Shown one piece after another: positions 48,016 through 56,823 of a stretch of DNA of 64,000 nt; position 1 is the stretch's first letter, and each line of letters begins with the position of its first letter. The translations under genes were made by a program, and so were the position numbers. The notes under the pieces were generated by a model. The model made no database searches. It had not been told where the DNA came from and worked only from the letters and a program-made list of their open reading frames with translations. Source of the DNA: Pseudarthrobacter chlorophenolicus (GTDB lineage: Bacteria; Actinomycetota; Actinomycetes; Actinomycetales; Micrococcaceae); the NCBI RefSeq assembly GCF_000962805.1, contig NZ_JZTW01000007.1:124001-188000 (forward strand), in the 5' to 3' direction.

Positions 48016-49236
48016 TCAGCTGATGGCCGGGACCGTGCGGGGACGGACCACCAGCCACAGGGCTGCCATGGCCAGCAGGATGCAGACGGCCTGGACTCCT
48101 CCCATGCTGGTGCTGGTGATGCCCAGCCACCCCACCACGGGGGAGATGAGCCCGGCCATCATGAAGGTAGCGGCGCCCAGCAGGGAAGCGGCGGTTCCTG
48201 CCTGGGAGGCGTGGTTTGCCAGCGCCAGGACCTGCACGCACGGGAACATGAACCCGGTCCCCAGGATGTAGAACCACAGCGGCACCATCACGCCCCACAG
48301 GCCGAAGCCCAGGAGGTCGAAGACCACAATCAGGAGGGCCATCAGGAACATCCAGGCCGTCGCTGCAGCGAGGATCCACTGCGGCGGTACCCGCCTGATC
48401 AGCCGTGAACTGGTCTGTACGCCGGCCACGATGCCCAGCGAATTGATGCCGAAGAGCAGGCCGTACTCCTGGGCTGAGAAGCCGAACACCCCCTGGAACA
48501 GGAACGGCGAGGCCGAGAGGTAGGTGAAGAGTCCGCCGAAGTTCAGGCCCGCCACCATCAGCAGGCCCACGAAGATCCGGTCGCTGAACAGGACCCGGTA
48601 GCGCTGCCGGGCCGTCATGCCGCTTTGCCCCCTCTTTTCCGGCGGGAGCGTTTCACGGACCAGGACCAGCGCTGCCACGATCACCAGGGTGCCGTAGGAG
48701 GCCAGGAAGACGAAGATCCCTGGCCAGGGCATTACCAGCAGCAGTTGCGATCCGATCACCGGTGCCAGGATGGGCGCCAGGCCGTTGACCAGTGCCATCC
48801 TGGAAAACATCTTCACCATGGCGTAGCCGGAAAACAGGTCGCGGACCATCGCCATCGCCACCACGCCGCCGCCCGCAGCGCCCACACCCATGAGCACGCG
48901 GAAGATCCCCAGGGTGGTGATGTCCGTGGACAGCGCCGCACCGATCGACGCTGCGATGTGCAGCGCCGTGGCCATGATCAGGGGGTTCCGTCGGCCAAAC
49001 TTGTCACTGAACGGACCCACTACCAGCTGGCCGAACGCAAAGCCCAGGGTGGTCCCTGCCAGGGTGAGCTGCACCTGCGCCTCGGTAACCCCAAGGCTGG
49101 CCTCCAGGGCGGGGAAGGCCGGCAGGTAGAGGTCGATCGTGAAAGGCCCCAGGGCGGTCAGGGCACCGAGGAGGAAAATGTACAAAAGTCTGCGGCGGGG
49201 GCTGAGCAGGTCGCCCGGATTGGAAGCAGTGGTCAC
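48016..49236 (-). CDS. Bcr/CflA family multidrug efflux MFS transporter
   Basis: 406 residues with twelve helices. Motif A FGQLVVGPFSDKFGRRNPLI follows helix 2, TIDLYLPAFPAL is in helix 1, and MGVGAAGGGVVAMAMVRDLF is the conserved helix 4-5 segment (RDLF of Bcr/CflA). Start is GTG at 49236 with TAGGAT upstream (49245-49250, minus strand); the frame extends further upstream but lacks a start signal. Likely exports drugs or a metabolite by proton exchange. Confidence 0.9.
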   Translation of the reverse strand: MTTASNPGDLLSPRRRLLYIFLLGALTALGPFTIDLYLPAFPALEASLGVTEAQVQLTLAGTTLGFAFGQLVVGPFSDKFGRRNPLIMATALHIAASIGAALSTDITTLGIFRVLMGVGAAGGGVVAMAMVRDLFSGYAMVKMFSRMALVNGLAPILAPVIGSQLLLVMPWPGIFVFLASYGTLVIVAALVLVRETLPPEKRGQSGMTARQRYRVLFSDRIFVGLLMVAGLNFGGLFTYLSASPFLFQGVFGFSAQEYGLLFGINSLGIVAGVQTSSRLIRRVPPQWILAAATAWMFLMALLIVVFDLLGFGLWGVMVPLWFYILGTGFMFPCVQVLALANHASQAGTAASLLGAATFMMAGLISPVVGWLGITSTSMGGVQAVCILLAMAALWLVVRPRTVPAIS

Positions 49237-49244
49237 GGATGTCC

Positions 49245-49250
49245 ATCCTA
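49245..49250 (-). promoter_or_regulatory. -10 hexamer for the Bcr/CflA gene
   Basis: TAGGAT on the minus strand, 8 nt before GTG at 49236. Confidence 0.45.
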
Positions 49251-49414
49251 GGCCCGGCACCCCACGATTTGCAGCGTTGTAGTCAGTGCCGCCCGGCAAG
49301 CCCCGAAGTTCCCCCTGAACCTGAATGGTAGTTTTGTGGCGGGGACTGTGCCTGTGCACATTTCCCGGGACACACGATGCCGGATCGAGCACACAAACCA
49401 GTTAGGCGGAACCG

Positions 49415-50269
49415 ATGAGCGGACGTCACAGCGGGCAGACCAGACCCGGATTGCGCATTACTGCGCTGCCCGGAACGGTCAAGCTCCTTGCCAGGTTGGC
49501 GCCCCGCCAGATCAATGACGAGATTGCGTTCGCCAAGATCGAACTTAAGCGCAAAGGCACCCAGGTGGGCGTCGCGGCCGCCTTCTTCGCCGTTGCCCTC
49601 GTCTTCCTGGCGTTCCTGGTGGTCGGACTGATCGTTGCAGCCATCATGGGCCTGGCCACCATCATGCCCGCCTGGCTTGCGGCCCTGCTGGTCTCCGCCG
49701 CGTTCCTGCTGATCGCCCTGGTCGGCGGCCTCATCGGCCTGTCAAGGTTCAAGAAGGCCATGCCCCTGCTGCCGGAAGAAACCATCCGCGGAATCAAGCA
49801 CGATATCGGCGTGGCCAAGGAAGGCTCGGCCTTCAACCCCGCCGTGCTGGACCCGGCAAGCCCCGAGGCCAAGGCCGCGAAGGCTGCCAAGGAAGAAGCC
49901 GCGGCCAAGGCAAAGGCTGAGAAGGCTGCCAAGGCCGCCGAGCACGACAAGGAATTCCCGCACGCTTCGGAGCCGGAACTGTCGCGGCGCCTGAGCCAGC
50001 GCCGCCAGCACCTCACCGAGGTCCGCGACAACCTGGGAACGGAACTGGACGTCAAGACCCAGGGGAGGTACCTGCTCGCGGTTGCCCAGGACAAGGCCCG
50101 GCAAGGGCAGGCGCTGGCTGGACGCGGCAAGGACGCAGCAGCCCACAAGCTCGCTGGCCTGTCCGAATCCTCCGGCGGACTGCAGGACCGGTGGAAGCCG
50201 CTGGCCGCATTGGGCGCCGCCGGAACTGTCCTGGTGGTCCTGCTGCGGAAGCTGATCCGCACCTACTAG
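49415..50269 (+). CDS. Holin-X (phage holin 3-6) plus DUF3618-like fusion
   Basis: 284 residues. The first 115 form a Holin-X-like unit: an amphipathic lead (QINDEIAFAKIELKRKGTQVG) then two helices (AAFFAVALVFLAFLVVGLIV and AALLVSAAFLLIALVGGLIG). A Lys/Ala/Glu linker (about 145-180) precedes SRRLSQRRQHLTEVRDNLGTEL and a final helix (ALGAAGTVLVVLLRKLI), which is DUF3618-like. The two halves are usually separate, adjacent genes. There is no phage context; probably a general envelope protein. Confidence 0.72.
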   Translation: MSGRHSGQTRPGLRITALPGTVKLLARLAPRQINDEIAFAKIELKRKGTQVGVAAAFFAVALVFLAFLVVGLIVAAIMGLATIMPAWLAALLVSAAFLLIALVGGLIGLSRFKKAMPLLPEETIRGIKHDIGVAKEGSAFNPAVLDPASPEAKAAKAAKEEAAAKAKAEKAAKAAEHDKEFPHASEPELSRRLSQRRQHLTEVRDNLGTELDVKTQGRYLLAVAQDKARQGQALAGRGKDAAAHKLAGLSESSGGLQDRWKPLAALGAAGTVLVVLLRKLIRTY

Positions 50270-50412
50270 GACCAACCGGCCGGGCAGGAGCGCCCGGGCC
50301 AGCAGCTTAATCGACATTCCAGGCCACGTGGTGGCGGGCGGCACAGCTACCGCCGGCAGGCCACTGTCCGGCAGGACCACGCCGCAGGGCGGCAACAGGA
50401 AGGGGGGGACAG

Positions 50413-51036
50413 GTGAAGTTCATTGGCGCCGGTTCCCGTCCGGACCGCCCCCAGGTTGACCACGACATCGTGTTCACCATCCCCAATCTGCTCACCGTGG
50501 TGCGGTTCATGGGGGTTCCGCTCTTCATCTGGCTTGTGCTGGCGCAAAAGGAATACGGCGCCGGTGTTGTGGTCCTGGCAGTCATGGCGTGCACCGACTG
50601 GGTGGACGGCTATGTTGCCCGACGGTTCGACCAGGCTTCCCGGCTCGGCCGGGTCCTGGACCCCATCGCGGACCGGCTGGCGCTCCTGGCCGTAGCCGTC
50701 ACCCTGGTGATTGCCGGCGTCGTGCATTGGCTCTACCTTGCCGCGCTGGTCATTCCGGACGCAGTCCTGCTCGCGCTGACGCTCTCGCTCTTCCGCGGCC
50801 ACCCGGACCTCCCCGTCAGCGCGGTGGGCAAGGTGCGCACCGGGCTGCTGCTCCTTGGGACCCCCATGCTGGTTCTTTCCAGGCTGGACACCGGCTTCTC
50901 CGACGCACTCTTCATCGCGGCGTGGATCGTGCTGGGCCTGGGCCTGGTGGGCCACTGGATCGCCGCCTACAACTATGTCTGGGCCATGCTGCGCAAGGGC
51001 AGGGCCCGGACAACGCCCGACGGCGGGGCCTCCTGA
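50413..51036 (+). CDS. CDP-alcohol phosphatidyltransferase
   Basis: 207 residues, multi-pass membrane enzyme. The signature D-G-A-R-G-D-D runs as DWVDGYVARRF followed by GRVLDPIAD, all the metal-binding residues being present. It joins a CDP-diacylglycerol-type donor to an alcohol acceptor (glycerol phosphate, inositol phosphate or other), which is not resolved. GTG at 50413 follows GGGGG. The next gene starts inside its stop (TGATG). Confidence 0.87.
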   Translation: MKFIGAGSRPDRPQVDHDIVFTIPNLLTVVRFMGVPLFIWLVLAQKEYGAGVVVLAVMACTDWVDGYVARRFDQASRLGRVLDPIADRLALLAVAVTLVIAGVVHWLYLAALVIPDAVLLALTLSLFRGHPDLPVSAVGKVRTGLLLLGTPMLVLSRLDTGFSDALFIAAWIVLGLGLVGHWIAAYNYVWAMLRKGRARTTPDGGAS

Positions 51037-51944
51037 TGGTATGGATAGCCGTCCTCCTCGCCGTGCTGGGAGCGTTCTGCCTCGCCCTGGGAGCCCAGCG
51101 CCAAGGCAGCGCCGTGAAGGCAGATACCGGGGGACTCGCCCTGAGCTCGAACGGATTCCTGCGCCTGCTGCGCAATCCCCGCTGGGTGTTCGGGCTGCTG
51201 CTGCTGTGCGCCGGAATGGCCATGAATGCGGTGGCCCTGGTATCCGCACCGCTGACCGTGATCCAGCCGATCGGCGCGATCGCCCTGGTGATCACCACCA
51301 TCGTGAACGCGCGGGACCAGGACCTCACCATCAACCGCGCCACGGTGGTCGCCATTACCGCCTGCGTGACGGGGTCGGCGCTCTTCGTCCTCCTTGCGGT
51401 CAACGTCACCCAGGAGAACCACCACGTCAGCCCCGAGGACGAACTGACCATCGTGCTGCTCCTCGCCCTTGCGGTCGGCCTCTTCGGGACCCTGGCAGTC
51501 ATGTTCCGGCACCGGATGAACGCCTTCATCTACATCCTTGGCGCCGGTGTCCTGTTCGGCTTCGTCGCGGTGCTGACCCGCATCATCGGCAAGCACCTGC
51601 TGGACCCCAACGGACTGTTCCTGCTGAACGTGCAGTGGTACTCCGTGGTGGCGATCATCGCCGCGGGCGGCCTGGGGTCCTGGTTCGTGCAGAGCGCGTA
51701 CTCCTCGGGTCCGCCGGACCTGGTGATCGCCGGCCTGACGGTCATCGATCCCATGGTGGGAATCGCCATCGGCATCGTCATCCTGGGTGAACTGCGCCCC
51801 GACGTCCACGCCGTCATGGCCATTGCCATGGGAACCGCCGCGCTCCTTGCTATCGTTGGGGTTATCGCCCTTTCGCGGCACCACCCCGAGGTCACCAAGC
51901 GCAAGAAGGACGCACGGAAGTCCCCGGGCAGGCCGTCCCACTAG
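51036..51944 (+). CDS. DMT-family transporter (NIPA/magnesium-transporter-like)
   Basis: 302 residues with nine or so helices: VWIAVLLAVLGAFCLALGAQRQG opens it, then LMALVSAPLTVIQPIGAIALV-like central and GLTVIDPMVGIAIGIVILGE late. The paired Pro-Ile-Gly segments and short length suit the NIPA branch of the EamA/DMT superfamily. Overlaps the phosphatidyltransferase stop by one base, so the two genes are co-translated. Cargo unknown. Confidence 0.8.
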   Translation: MVWIAVLLAVLGAFCLALGAQRQGSAVKADTGGLALSSNGFLRLLRNPRWVFGLLLLCAGMAMNAVALVSAPLTVIQPIGAIALVITTIVNARDQDLTINRATVVAITACVTGSALFVLLAVNVTQENHHVSPEDELTIVLLLALAVGLFGTLAVMFRHRMNAFIYILGAGVLFGFVAVLTRIIGKHLLDPNGLFLLNVQWYSVVAIIAAGGLGSWFVQSAYSSGPPDLVIAGLTVIDPMVGIAIGIVILGELRPDVHAVMAIAMGTAALLAIVGVIALSRHHPEVTKRKKDARKSPGRPSH

Positions 51945-52055
51945 CCCATCCGCCCACCAGCCATCCAGCCCATGAGGCCCAGCCGCGCCGACGCCGGCGG
52001 CCAACCGTGCAGCCAGCCACTACTGTCCGCACCGTGACCATCAGGAGCCCTCCAC

Positions 52056-53249
52056 GTGACCACGCCAGCCGACCAGCCACTGACCATCCTGATCGCCGCG
52101 GACACCTACCCGCCCCACGTGAACGGCGCCGCCCAGTTCGGCTACCGCCTTGCCAAGGGCATGACCGGCAGGGGCCACAACGTCCATGTCCTGGCCTGCC
52201 GCGACGGCAAGGGCAAGAGCTACTCCGAGTTCCGCGACGAAGCGACCGTACACCGGCTCCGCTCGCACAGCGTGCCTACGCATGAGACGTTCCGGATCTG
52301 CCTCCCCTGGGAGATCAAGAAAGAAATCAGCCTGCTGTTCGACAGGGTCAAGCCTGATGTGGTGCACATCCAAAGCCACTACATGATTGGCGAGCACGTC
52401 CTCTACGAGGCCGTGAAGCGCGGCATCCGGATCGTGGCCACCAACCACTTCATGCCGGAAAACCTCAACCCCTTCCTGCCGTTCCCGCAGTGGTTCAAGG
52501 ACATCGTGGGACGGATCTCATGGAAGGACATGGGCAAGGTCATGGGCCAGGCGGACGTGGTCACCACGCCCACTCCGCTGGCAGCCAAAGCAATGCATGA
52601 GCACGCATTCCTGCGCAAGGTGCTCCCGCTCTCCAACGGCATTGACTCCGCGGCCTACGAGCCGCAGCCCGGGGAAACCATTGAACCGCACGCCCACCCC
52701 ACAGTGCTGTTCGCAGGCCGGCTGGCCGAGGAGAAGCACGTGGACGTGCTGATCAAGGCCATCGGCAAGACCCCGCCGGAACTGAACGTACACCTGGAAA
52801 TTGTTGGCGGCGGCGAGGTGCGGCCGGCACTCGAAGAACTGGTGCAGCGCCTCGGACTGGGGAGCCGAGTGAAGTTTCTGGGCCTCGCCAGCGACGAGGA
52901 CCTGCGGAGGGCCTACATCCAAGCCGACCTCTTCTGCATGCCGGGAACGGCCGAGCTGCAGTCGCTGGTGACGCTCGAGGCCATGTCCGCATCCACCCCG
53001 GTGGTCCTGGCAGACGCCATGGCACTGCCGCACCTGGTCCGGGACGGCCAGAACGGCTACCTGTTCACCCCCAATGACAGTGACGACCTCGCCAAGAAGA
53101 TCACCCAGATCCTGGAGCTTCCGAAGGATCAGCAGGCCGCCATGGGCCAGGCCAGCCGCCAGATGGTGGAACCGCACAGCATCCAGGGCACCCTGCAGAC
53201 CTTCGAGGACCTGTACCGCGGCGCGCGGTACGAGGACATGGTGGTCTGA
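52056..53249 (+). CDS. GT4 family glycosyltransferase
   Basis: 397 residues with the two-Rossmann GT-B fold. Donor-binding signs are LFAGRLAEEKHVDVLIKAI and, near the C-terminus, ELQSLVTLEAMSASTPVV (EX7E motif). The acceptor half opens ILIAADTYPPHVNGAAQFGYRLAKGM. It resembles actinobacterial alpha-mannosyl/glucosyl transferases for lipid-linked glycans (PimB'/MgtA-type), so its acceptor might be a lipid. The GTG at 52056 follows CAGGAG. tRNA-Met follows. Confidence 0.88.
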   Translation: MTTPADQPLTILIAADTYPPHVNGAAQFGYRLAKGMTGRGHNVHVLACRDGKGKSYSEFRDEATVHRLRSHSVPTHETFRICLPWEIKKEISLLFDRVKPDVVHIQSHYMIGEHVLYEAVKRGIRIVATNHFMPENLNPFLPFPQWFKDIVGRISWKDMGKVMGQADVVTTPTPLAAKAMHEHAFLRKVLPLSNGIDSAAYEPQPGETIEPHAHPTVLFAGRLAEEKHVDVLIKAIGKTPPELNVHLEIVGGGEVRPALEELVQRLGLGSRVKFLGLASDEDLRRAYIQADLFCMPGTAELQSLVTLEAMSASTPVVLADAMALPHLVRDGQNGYLFTPNDSDDLAKKITQILELPKDQQAAMGQASRQMVEPHSIQGTLQTFEDLYRGARYEDMVV

Positions 53250-53262
53250 CAGCACTCCGGCA

Positions 53263-53273
53263 TTTGCTAGAGT
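53263..53273 (+). promoter_or_regulatory. Extended -10 element of the tRNA-Met promoter
   Basis: TTTGCTAGAGT; hexamer TAGAGT at 53268-53273. It shares TTTGCTAG with the tRNA-Asn promoter. A 5' extension of about 40 nt would precede the tRNA. Confidence 0.6.
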
Positions 53274-53320
53274 GTTCCTGCCCTGCCGCCGCGCCCCGCG
53301 CGGAAGGCCTGGGGCTTTTT

Positions 53321-53394
53321 GGGGCTATAGCTCAGCTGGTTAGAGCGCGGGACTCATAATCCTAAGGTCCTCGGTTCAAGTCCGAGTAGCCCTA
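53321..53394 (+). tRNA. tRNA-Met (CAT), elongator type
   Basis: 74-nt cloverleaf. Acceptor GGGGCTA with TAGCCCT (one G.U pair), discriminator A; D-arm GCTC/GAGC; anticodon loop CTCATAA with CAT at 53355-53357; T-arm CTCGG/CCGAG. The anticodon stem CGGGA/TCCTA has a C-A mismatch and a G.U pair. Initiator tRNA would have a C1 mismatch and three GC pairs, so elongator is favoured; a lysidine-modified tRNA-Ile2 with the same CAT is possible. Confidence 0.88.
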
Positions 53395-53427
53395 CTGTGC
53401 CGTGTGGAACGGCGGGCAGAAATGCGC

Positions 53428-53470
53428 AACCGCGGCCGACGATCAACGTCGGGCCGCGGTTCTTTTCTTT
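53428..53470 (+). terminator. Terminator after tRNA-Met
   Basis: AACCGCGGC-CGACG (53428-53441) pairs with CGTCGGGCCGCGGTT (one bulged base) and is followed by CTTTTCTTT. Confidence 0.85.
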
Positions 53471-53567
53471 AAACCGGATTCGTGCGCCGGTCAGTAACCT
53501 GCTGCCTCCACCGGGAGGCCCTCGTCCGGGATCCGGCTTCCTTTCCTAACCACACGATCTGAGGTAT

Positions 53568-53583
53568 GTTACTGACCAGTAAC
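53568..53583. promoter_or_regulatory. TetR-like palindromic operator upstream of the acyl-CoA dehydrogenase
   Basis: GTTACTG-AC-CAGTAAC is a perfect 16-bp palindrome 52 bp before the ATG, with TATGTT as an overlapping -10-like hexamer. A second CAGTAAC half-site occurs at 53492-53498. Its form matches TetR-family fatty-acid regulators, but no regulator gene is in the window. Confidence 0.6.
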
Positions 53584-53635
53584 TTATGGCGTCCCTGCAT
53601 ATGGGCGTCGGCCGCTGATCTTCCGGAAGGCAACC

Positions 53636-54826
53636 ATGTCCACACCTGCTGCAGACCCCCGCGACCTCCCCTACGCGGACGGCGACTTCTACGCCTTCGA
53701 ACAGCTCCTGTCCGCCAAGGAGCGGGACCGCCTCGCCGAGGTCCGCGACTTCCTGGCCCGTGAGGTGCGCCCCATCGCCGCGGACTGCTGGAACAGGGGC
53801 GAGTTCCCCATGGACCTCATTCCCAAGCTCGCCGAAGTGGACCTCGTCAGCCCTGTCCGGCGCCAGGGTCACTCCAACCTCTTTGCCGGGCTGGTCCATG
53901 CCGAATTGACCCGCGCCGACGCCTCCATCGCCACCTTCCTGGGGGTCCACGACGGGCTCTTTACCGGGTCCATCGAAGCGCTGGCATCCCAAGAGCAGCA
54001 GGAGGAGTGGCTGCCCGACATCTACGCGCTGAAGAAGATCGGCGCGTTCGGCCTCACCGAACCGCTTGGAGGCAGCGACGTGGCAGGCGGGACCCGCACC
54101 ACCGCCCGCCGGGACGGCAACGCGTGGATCCTCAATGGCGCCAAGCGCTGGATCGGCAACGCCACCTTCTCCGACTGGGTGGTCATCTACGCCCGCGACG
54201 TCGCTGACAACCAGGTCAAGGGCTTCCTCGTGGACACCACCCTGCCGGGTTTCACTGCCACCAAGATCGAGAACAAGATTTCGCTGCGCACCGTCCAGAA
54301 CGCCGACATCGTCCTCAAGGACGTCGTGGTGCCGGACTTCTTCAAGCTCGCCCATGCCAACAGCTTCCGGGACGTCAACAAGGTCCTGAAGGTAACGCGG
54401 CTGGCTGTAGCGTGGCAGGCCGTGGGCCAGCAACTGGCGGCCTTCGACGTCGCCAGGAGCTACGCCGTGGAGCGCAAGCAGTTCGGCCGTCCACTGGCAT
54501 CCTTCCAGCTCATCCAGAACCAGCTGGTGCAGATTCTTGGCAACGCCGTCAGCTCCATGGGGATGATGGTGCGGCTTGCCCAGCTCGAAGACAACGGACT
54601 GGCCAAGGATGAGCAGTCCGCCCTGGCCAAGGCCTTCACCACCGAACGGATGCGCGAGAGCGTGGCCCTGGGGCGGAGCATCCTCGGCGGCAACGGCATC
54701 GTCACGGACTATGGAATGGCAAAGATCTTCGCCGACGCAGAGGCGATCTACTCCTATGAAGGCACGGCCGAGATCAACACCTTGGTCACCGGGCGCGCCA
54801 TCACCGGCATCTCGGCCATCGTCTAG
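53636..54826 (+). CDS. Acyl-CoA dehydrogenase (glutaryl-CoA dehydrogenase-like)
   Basis: 396 residues, FAD. Oxidises an acyl-CoA at C2-C3 and passes electrons to ETF. FAD-contact region FGLTEPLGGSDVAGGTRTTA is near 135-155; the catalytic base is Glu375 in SYEGTAEINTLV; the late YGMAKIFADAEAIYSYEG and ERKQFGRPLASFQLIQNQL segments are typical of the glutaryl-CoA/isovaleryl group, though the exact substrate is unresolved. Upstream is a TetR-like operator. Its stop overlaps that of the convergent peptidase gene. Confidence 0.9.
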   Translation: MSTPAADPRDLPYADGDFYAFEQLLSAKERDRLAEVRDFLAREVRPIAADCWNRGEFPMDLIPKLAEVDLVSPVRRQGHSNLFAGLVHAELTRADASIATFLGVHDGLFTGSIEALASQEQQEEWLPDIYALKKIGAFGLTEPLGGSDVAGGTRTTARRDGNAWILNGAKRWIGNATFSDWVVIYARDVADNQVKGFLVDTTLPGFTATKIENKISLRTVQNADIVLKDVVVPDFFKLAHANSFRDVNKVLKVTRLAVAWQAVGQQLAAFDVARSYAVERKQFGRPLASFQLIQNQLVQILGNAVSSMGMMVRLAQLEDNGLAKDEQSALAKAFTTERMRESVALGRSILGGNGIVTDYGMAKIFADAEAIYSYEGTAEINTLVTGRAITGISAIV

Positions 54827-55413
54827 GGCGATCCGTGCAGGGGCAGCAACACTGAAGGCCTCAGGTCCAGGACGAACTGCAGGGGATTGACGTACTCCTC
54901 GTCCTCCCGGACGCCCCAGTGGATACAACCGGCGGCCTGGCAGTGGCCGGGGAGCGCGGTGCCGATGACCTGTCCCTTCGTCACGGTACTGCCAACCGTG
55001 AGGGGACTCTCCACGGGCTCGAAGCTGCTCCGCAGGCCGGCGCCGTGATCTATGGTGATCACGGGCCGGTCCACCACCACGCCCACGAAGCTGACGGTTC
55101 CGGCCGCCGGCGACACAACTGCCGCCGCCGGACCTGCCGTTTCCAAGTCCACGCCGCGGTGGCCGCTCAACCACGGTTTGGGCGGCGGGTCAAAGCCGCG
55201 CAGCACCGACGGGCGGGGAGCCAGCGGCCAGTCCCACGACGGGCGGGCAAGGCGGGCAACGAGGGCACCCACGTCCTCCGCCGCCGCCGGTAGCGCCGGA
55301 AGCGCTGCCTGCGCTGTACCCGGCACCTGCGGGCTGTAGGCCAGCGGCTGCGGGGTGGATGAGACCGACGCAGGAAGCAACAGCAGCGCGGCAAGCAGGA
55401 CCGGTGGTTTCAT
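54823..55413 (-). CDS. M23 family metallopeptidase
   Basis: 196 residues with a signal peptide (MKPPVLLAALLLLPASVSS). The LytM core has HRGVDLETAGP (HxxxD zinc motif) and HWGVREDEEYVNP (second HxH region reduced to one His; the expected partner appears as TIDHGAGLRSSFEPV). An exported endopeptidase that could cut peptidoglycan, or a non-catalytic activator. It lies divergent to rpsB, as in mycobacteria. ATG at 55413 follows GGGGA. Stop codons of this gene and the dehydrogenase share CTAG at 54823-54826. Confidence 0.86.
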   Translation of the reverse strand: MKPPVLLAALLLLPASVSSTPQPLAYSPQVPGTAQAALPALPAAAEDVGALVARLARPSWDWPLAPRPSVLRGFDPPPKPWLSGHRGVDLETAGPAAAVVSPAAGTVSFVGVVVDRPVITIDHGAGLRSSFEPVESPLTVGSTVTKGQVIGTALPGHCQAAGCIHWGVREDEEYVNPLQFVLDLRPSVLLPLHGSP

Positions 55414-55860
55414 GTTCCCCAGCATGCGCCCGTCTAACCGGCGCGGTCACCGAGCGCCCCGGCCTATGTGGAAAAGCCCCGGAGGCGCCCGCTGGGCGTC
55501 CTGTGGGCGGTGGTCCCTGTAGTACTATTGACGGAGCAGTTTGCTGCGCCCTCAACGCGTCCCGCCCCGGCAGTCCACCTTTTCGGTAATGCTGCCTGTC
55601 CAGGTTGCGTCGGCACAACTCATTCAGGAGTGTGGGGGAGCAGCCGGCTGACTACGCGCATCCAGCCCTCCAACGGCACGGCCCCGGCCGCACCATCGGA
55701 GGATCGCGCCTCCTGCGGTCCGTCCAACAGTACGGATGGGAAGCGCGATGGATGCCAGGAGCACGGCCCAACCCGGGCCACGCTAATCAACCGTCAACTA
55801 TTGGCAGGGTAAGAAGCCTCGCGGCTATCTCATGAATGACCTGCCGGAAGGAGCGTCGGC
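55414..55860 (+). promoter_or_regulatory. rpsB leader and promoter region
   Basis: A 447-nt gap with no credible gene. TACTAT at 55524-55529 is a possible rpsB -10 and TTGACG at 55528 a possible -35 of a second promoter; either gives a leader of over 250 nt. S2 proteins often repress their own operon through the leader, so an S2 binding structure may be in it. GGAAGGAG (about 55848-55855) is the rpsB ribosome site. Confidence 0.4.
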
Positions 55861-56736
55861 ATGCCCGTCGTAACCATGCGCCAGCTGCTTGACAGCGGCG
55901 TCCACTTTGGACACCAGACCCGCCGTTGGAACCCGAAGATGAAGCGCTTCATCTTCACCGAGCGCAACGGCATCTACATCATTGACCTTCAGCAGTCGCT
56001 GTCCTACATCGACCGCGCCTACGAGTTCGTGAAGGCCACCGTTGCCCACGGCGGCACCGTACTCTTCGTCGGCACCAAGAAGCAGGCCCAGGAAGCAATC
56101 GCAGAGCAGGCCACCCGTGTAGGCCAGCCCTACGTGAACCAGCGCTGGCTCGGAGGCATGCTGACCAACTTCCAGACGGTCGCCAAGCGCATCCAGCGTA
56201 TGAAGGAACTCGAAGAGATTGACTTCGACGACGTCGCCGGTTCCGCTTACACCAAGAAGGAACTGCTGCTCCTCAAGCGCGAGCTCACCAAGCTCGAGTC
56301 CAACCTGGGCGGTATCCGCAACCTGACCAAGGCACCTTCCGTGCTCTGGATCGTGGACACCAAGAAGGAGCACCTCGCCGTTGACGAGGCCAAGAAGCTG
56401 AACATCCCGGTTGTGGCCATCCTGGACACCAACTGCGATCCCGACGAAGTCGACTTCCCGATCCCGGGCAACGACGACGCCATCCGCTCCGTGAACCTGC
56501 TGACCCGCGTTGTTGCCGACGCCGTCGCCGAGGGCCTGATCGCCCGCAACAACCGCGGCTCGGGCACCACCGAAGCTCCCGAAGAGCCCCTGGCTGAGTG
56601 GGAGCGCGAGCTCCTCGAAGGCAGCAAGGCCGAGGAAGCCGCTGCGGCCGCTCCGGCGGAAAACGCTGAAGCCCCGGCTGCTCCGGCCGCCGAAGCCCCG
56701 GCTGCTGCCGAGGCTCCCGCCGAAGACGCCAAGTAA
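55861..56736 (+). CDS. rpsB: 30S ribosomal protein S2
   Basis: 291 residues. [27 protein letters not shown] is the family N-terminus and the central [15 protein letters not shown] segment is conserved. The last 50 residues are Ala/Pro/Glu-rich ([16 protein letters not shown]), a tail common in actinobacteria. It is the first gene of the rpsB-tsf-pyrH-frr-cdsA cluster, with a hairpin before tsf that may lower expression of the following gene. Confidence 0.97.
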   Translation: MPVVTMRQLLDSGVHFGHQTRRWNPKMKRFIFTERNGIYIIDLQQSLSYIDRAYEFVKATVAHGGTVLFVGTKKQAQEAIAEQATRVGQPYVNQRWLGGMLTNFQTVAKRIQRMKELEEIDFDDVAGSAYTKKELLLLKRELTKLESNLGGIRNLTKAPSVLWIVDTKKEHLAVDEAKKLNIPVVAILDTNCDPDEVDFPIPGNDDAIRSVNLLTRVVADAVAEGLIARNNRGSGTTEAPEEPLAEWERELLEGSKAEEAAAAAPAENAEAPAAPAAEAPAAAEAPAEDAK

Positions 56737-56780
56737 CACAGCTAAATCCGGATTCTCCGTGCTGTCCGCAGCCGGAGCTG

Positions 56781-56823
56781 CTGACAGGATGGCCGCCCGC
56801 ACTGCGGGCAGCCATCCTGTCAG
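56781..56823 (+). terminator. Attenuator/terminator hairpin between rpsB and tsf
   Basis: Outer arms CTGACAGGATGGC (56781-56793) and its complement (56811-56823), with an inner GCCCGC/GCGGGC stem and ACT loop: a 43-nt near-perfect hairpin. No strong U tract. Probably a partial terminator or RNase stop. Confidence 0.65.

Noticed and set aside
55605..55835. A 76-residue frame in the rpsB leader
   Set aside because: No ribosome site, atypical composition, and overlapping frames of the same length; the region fits an untranslated leader better.
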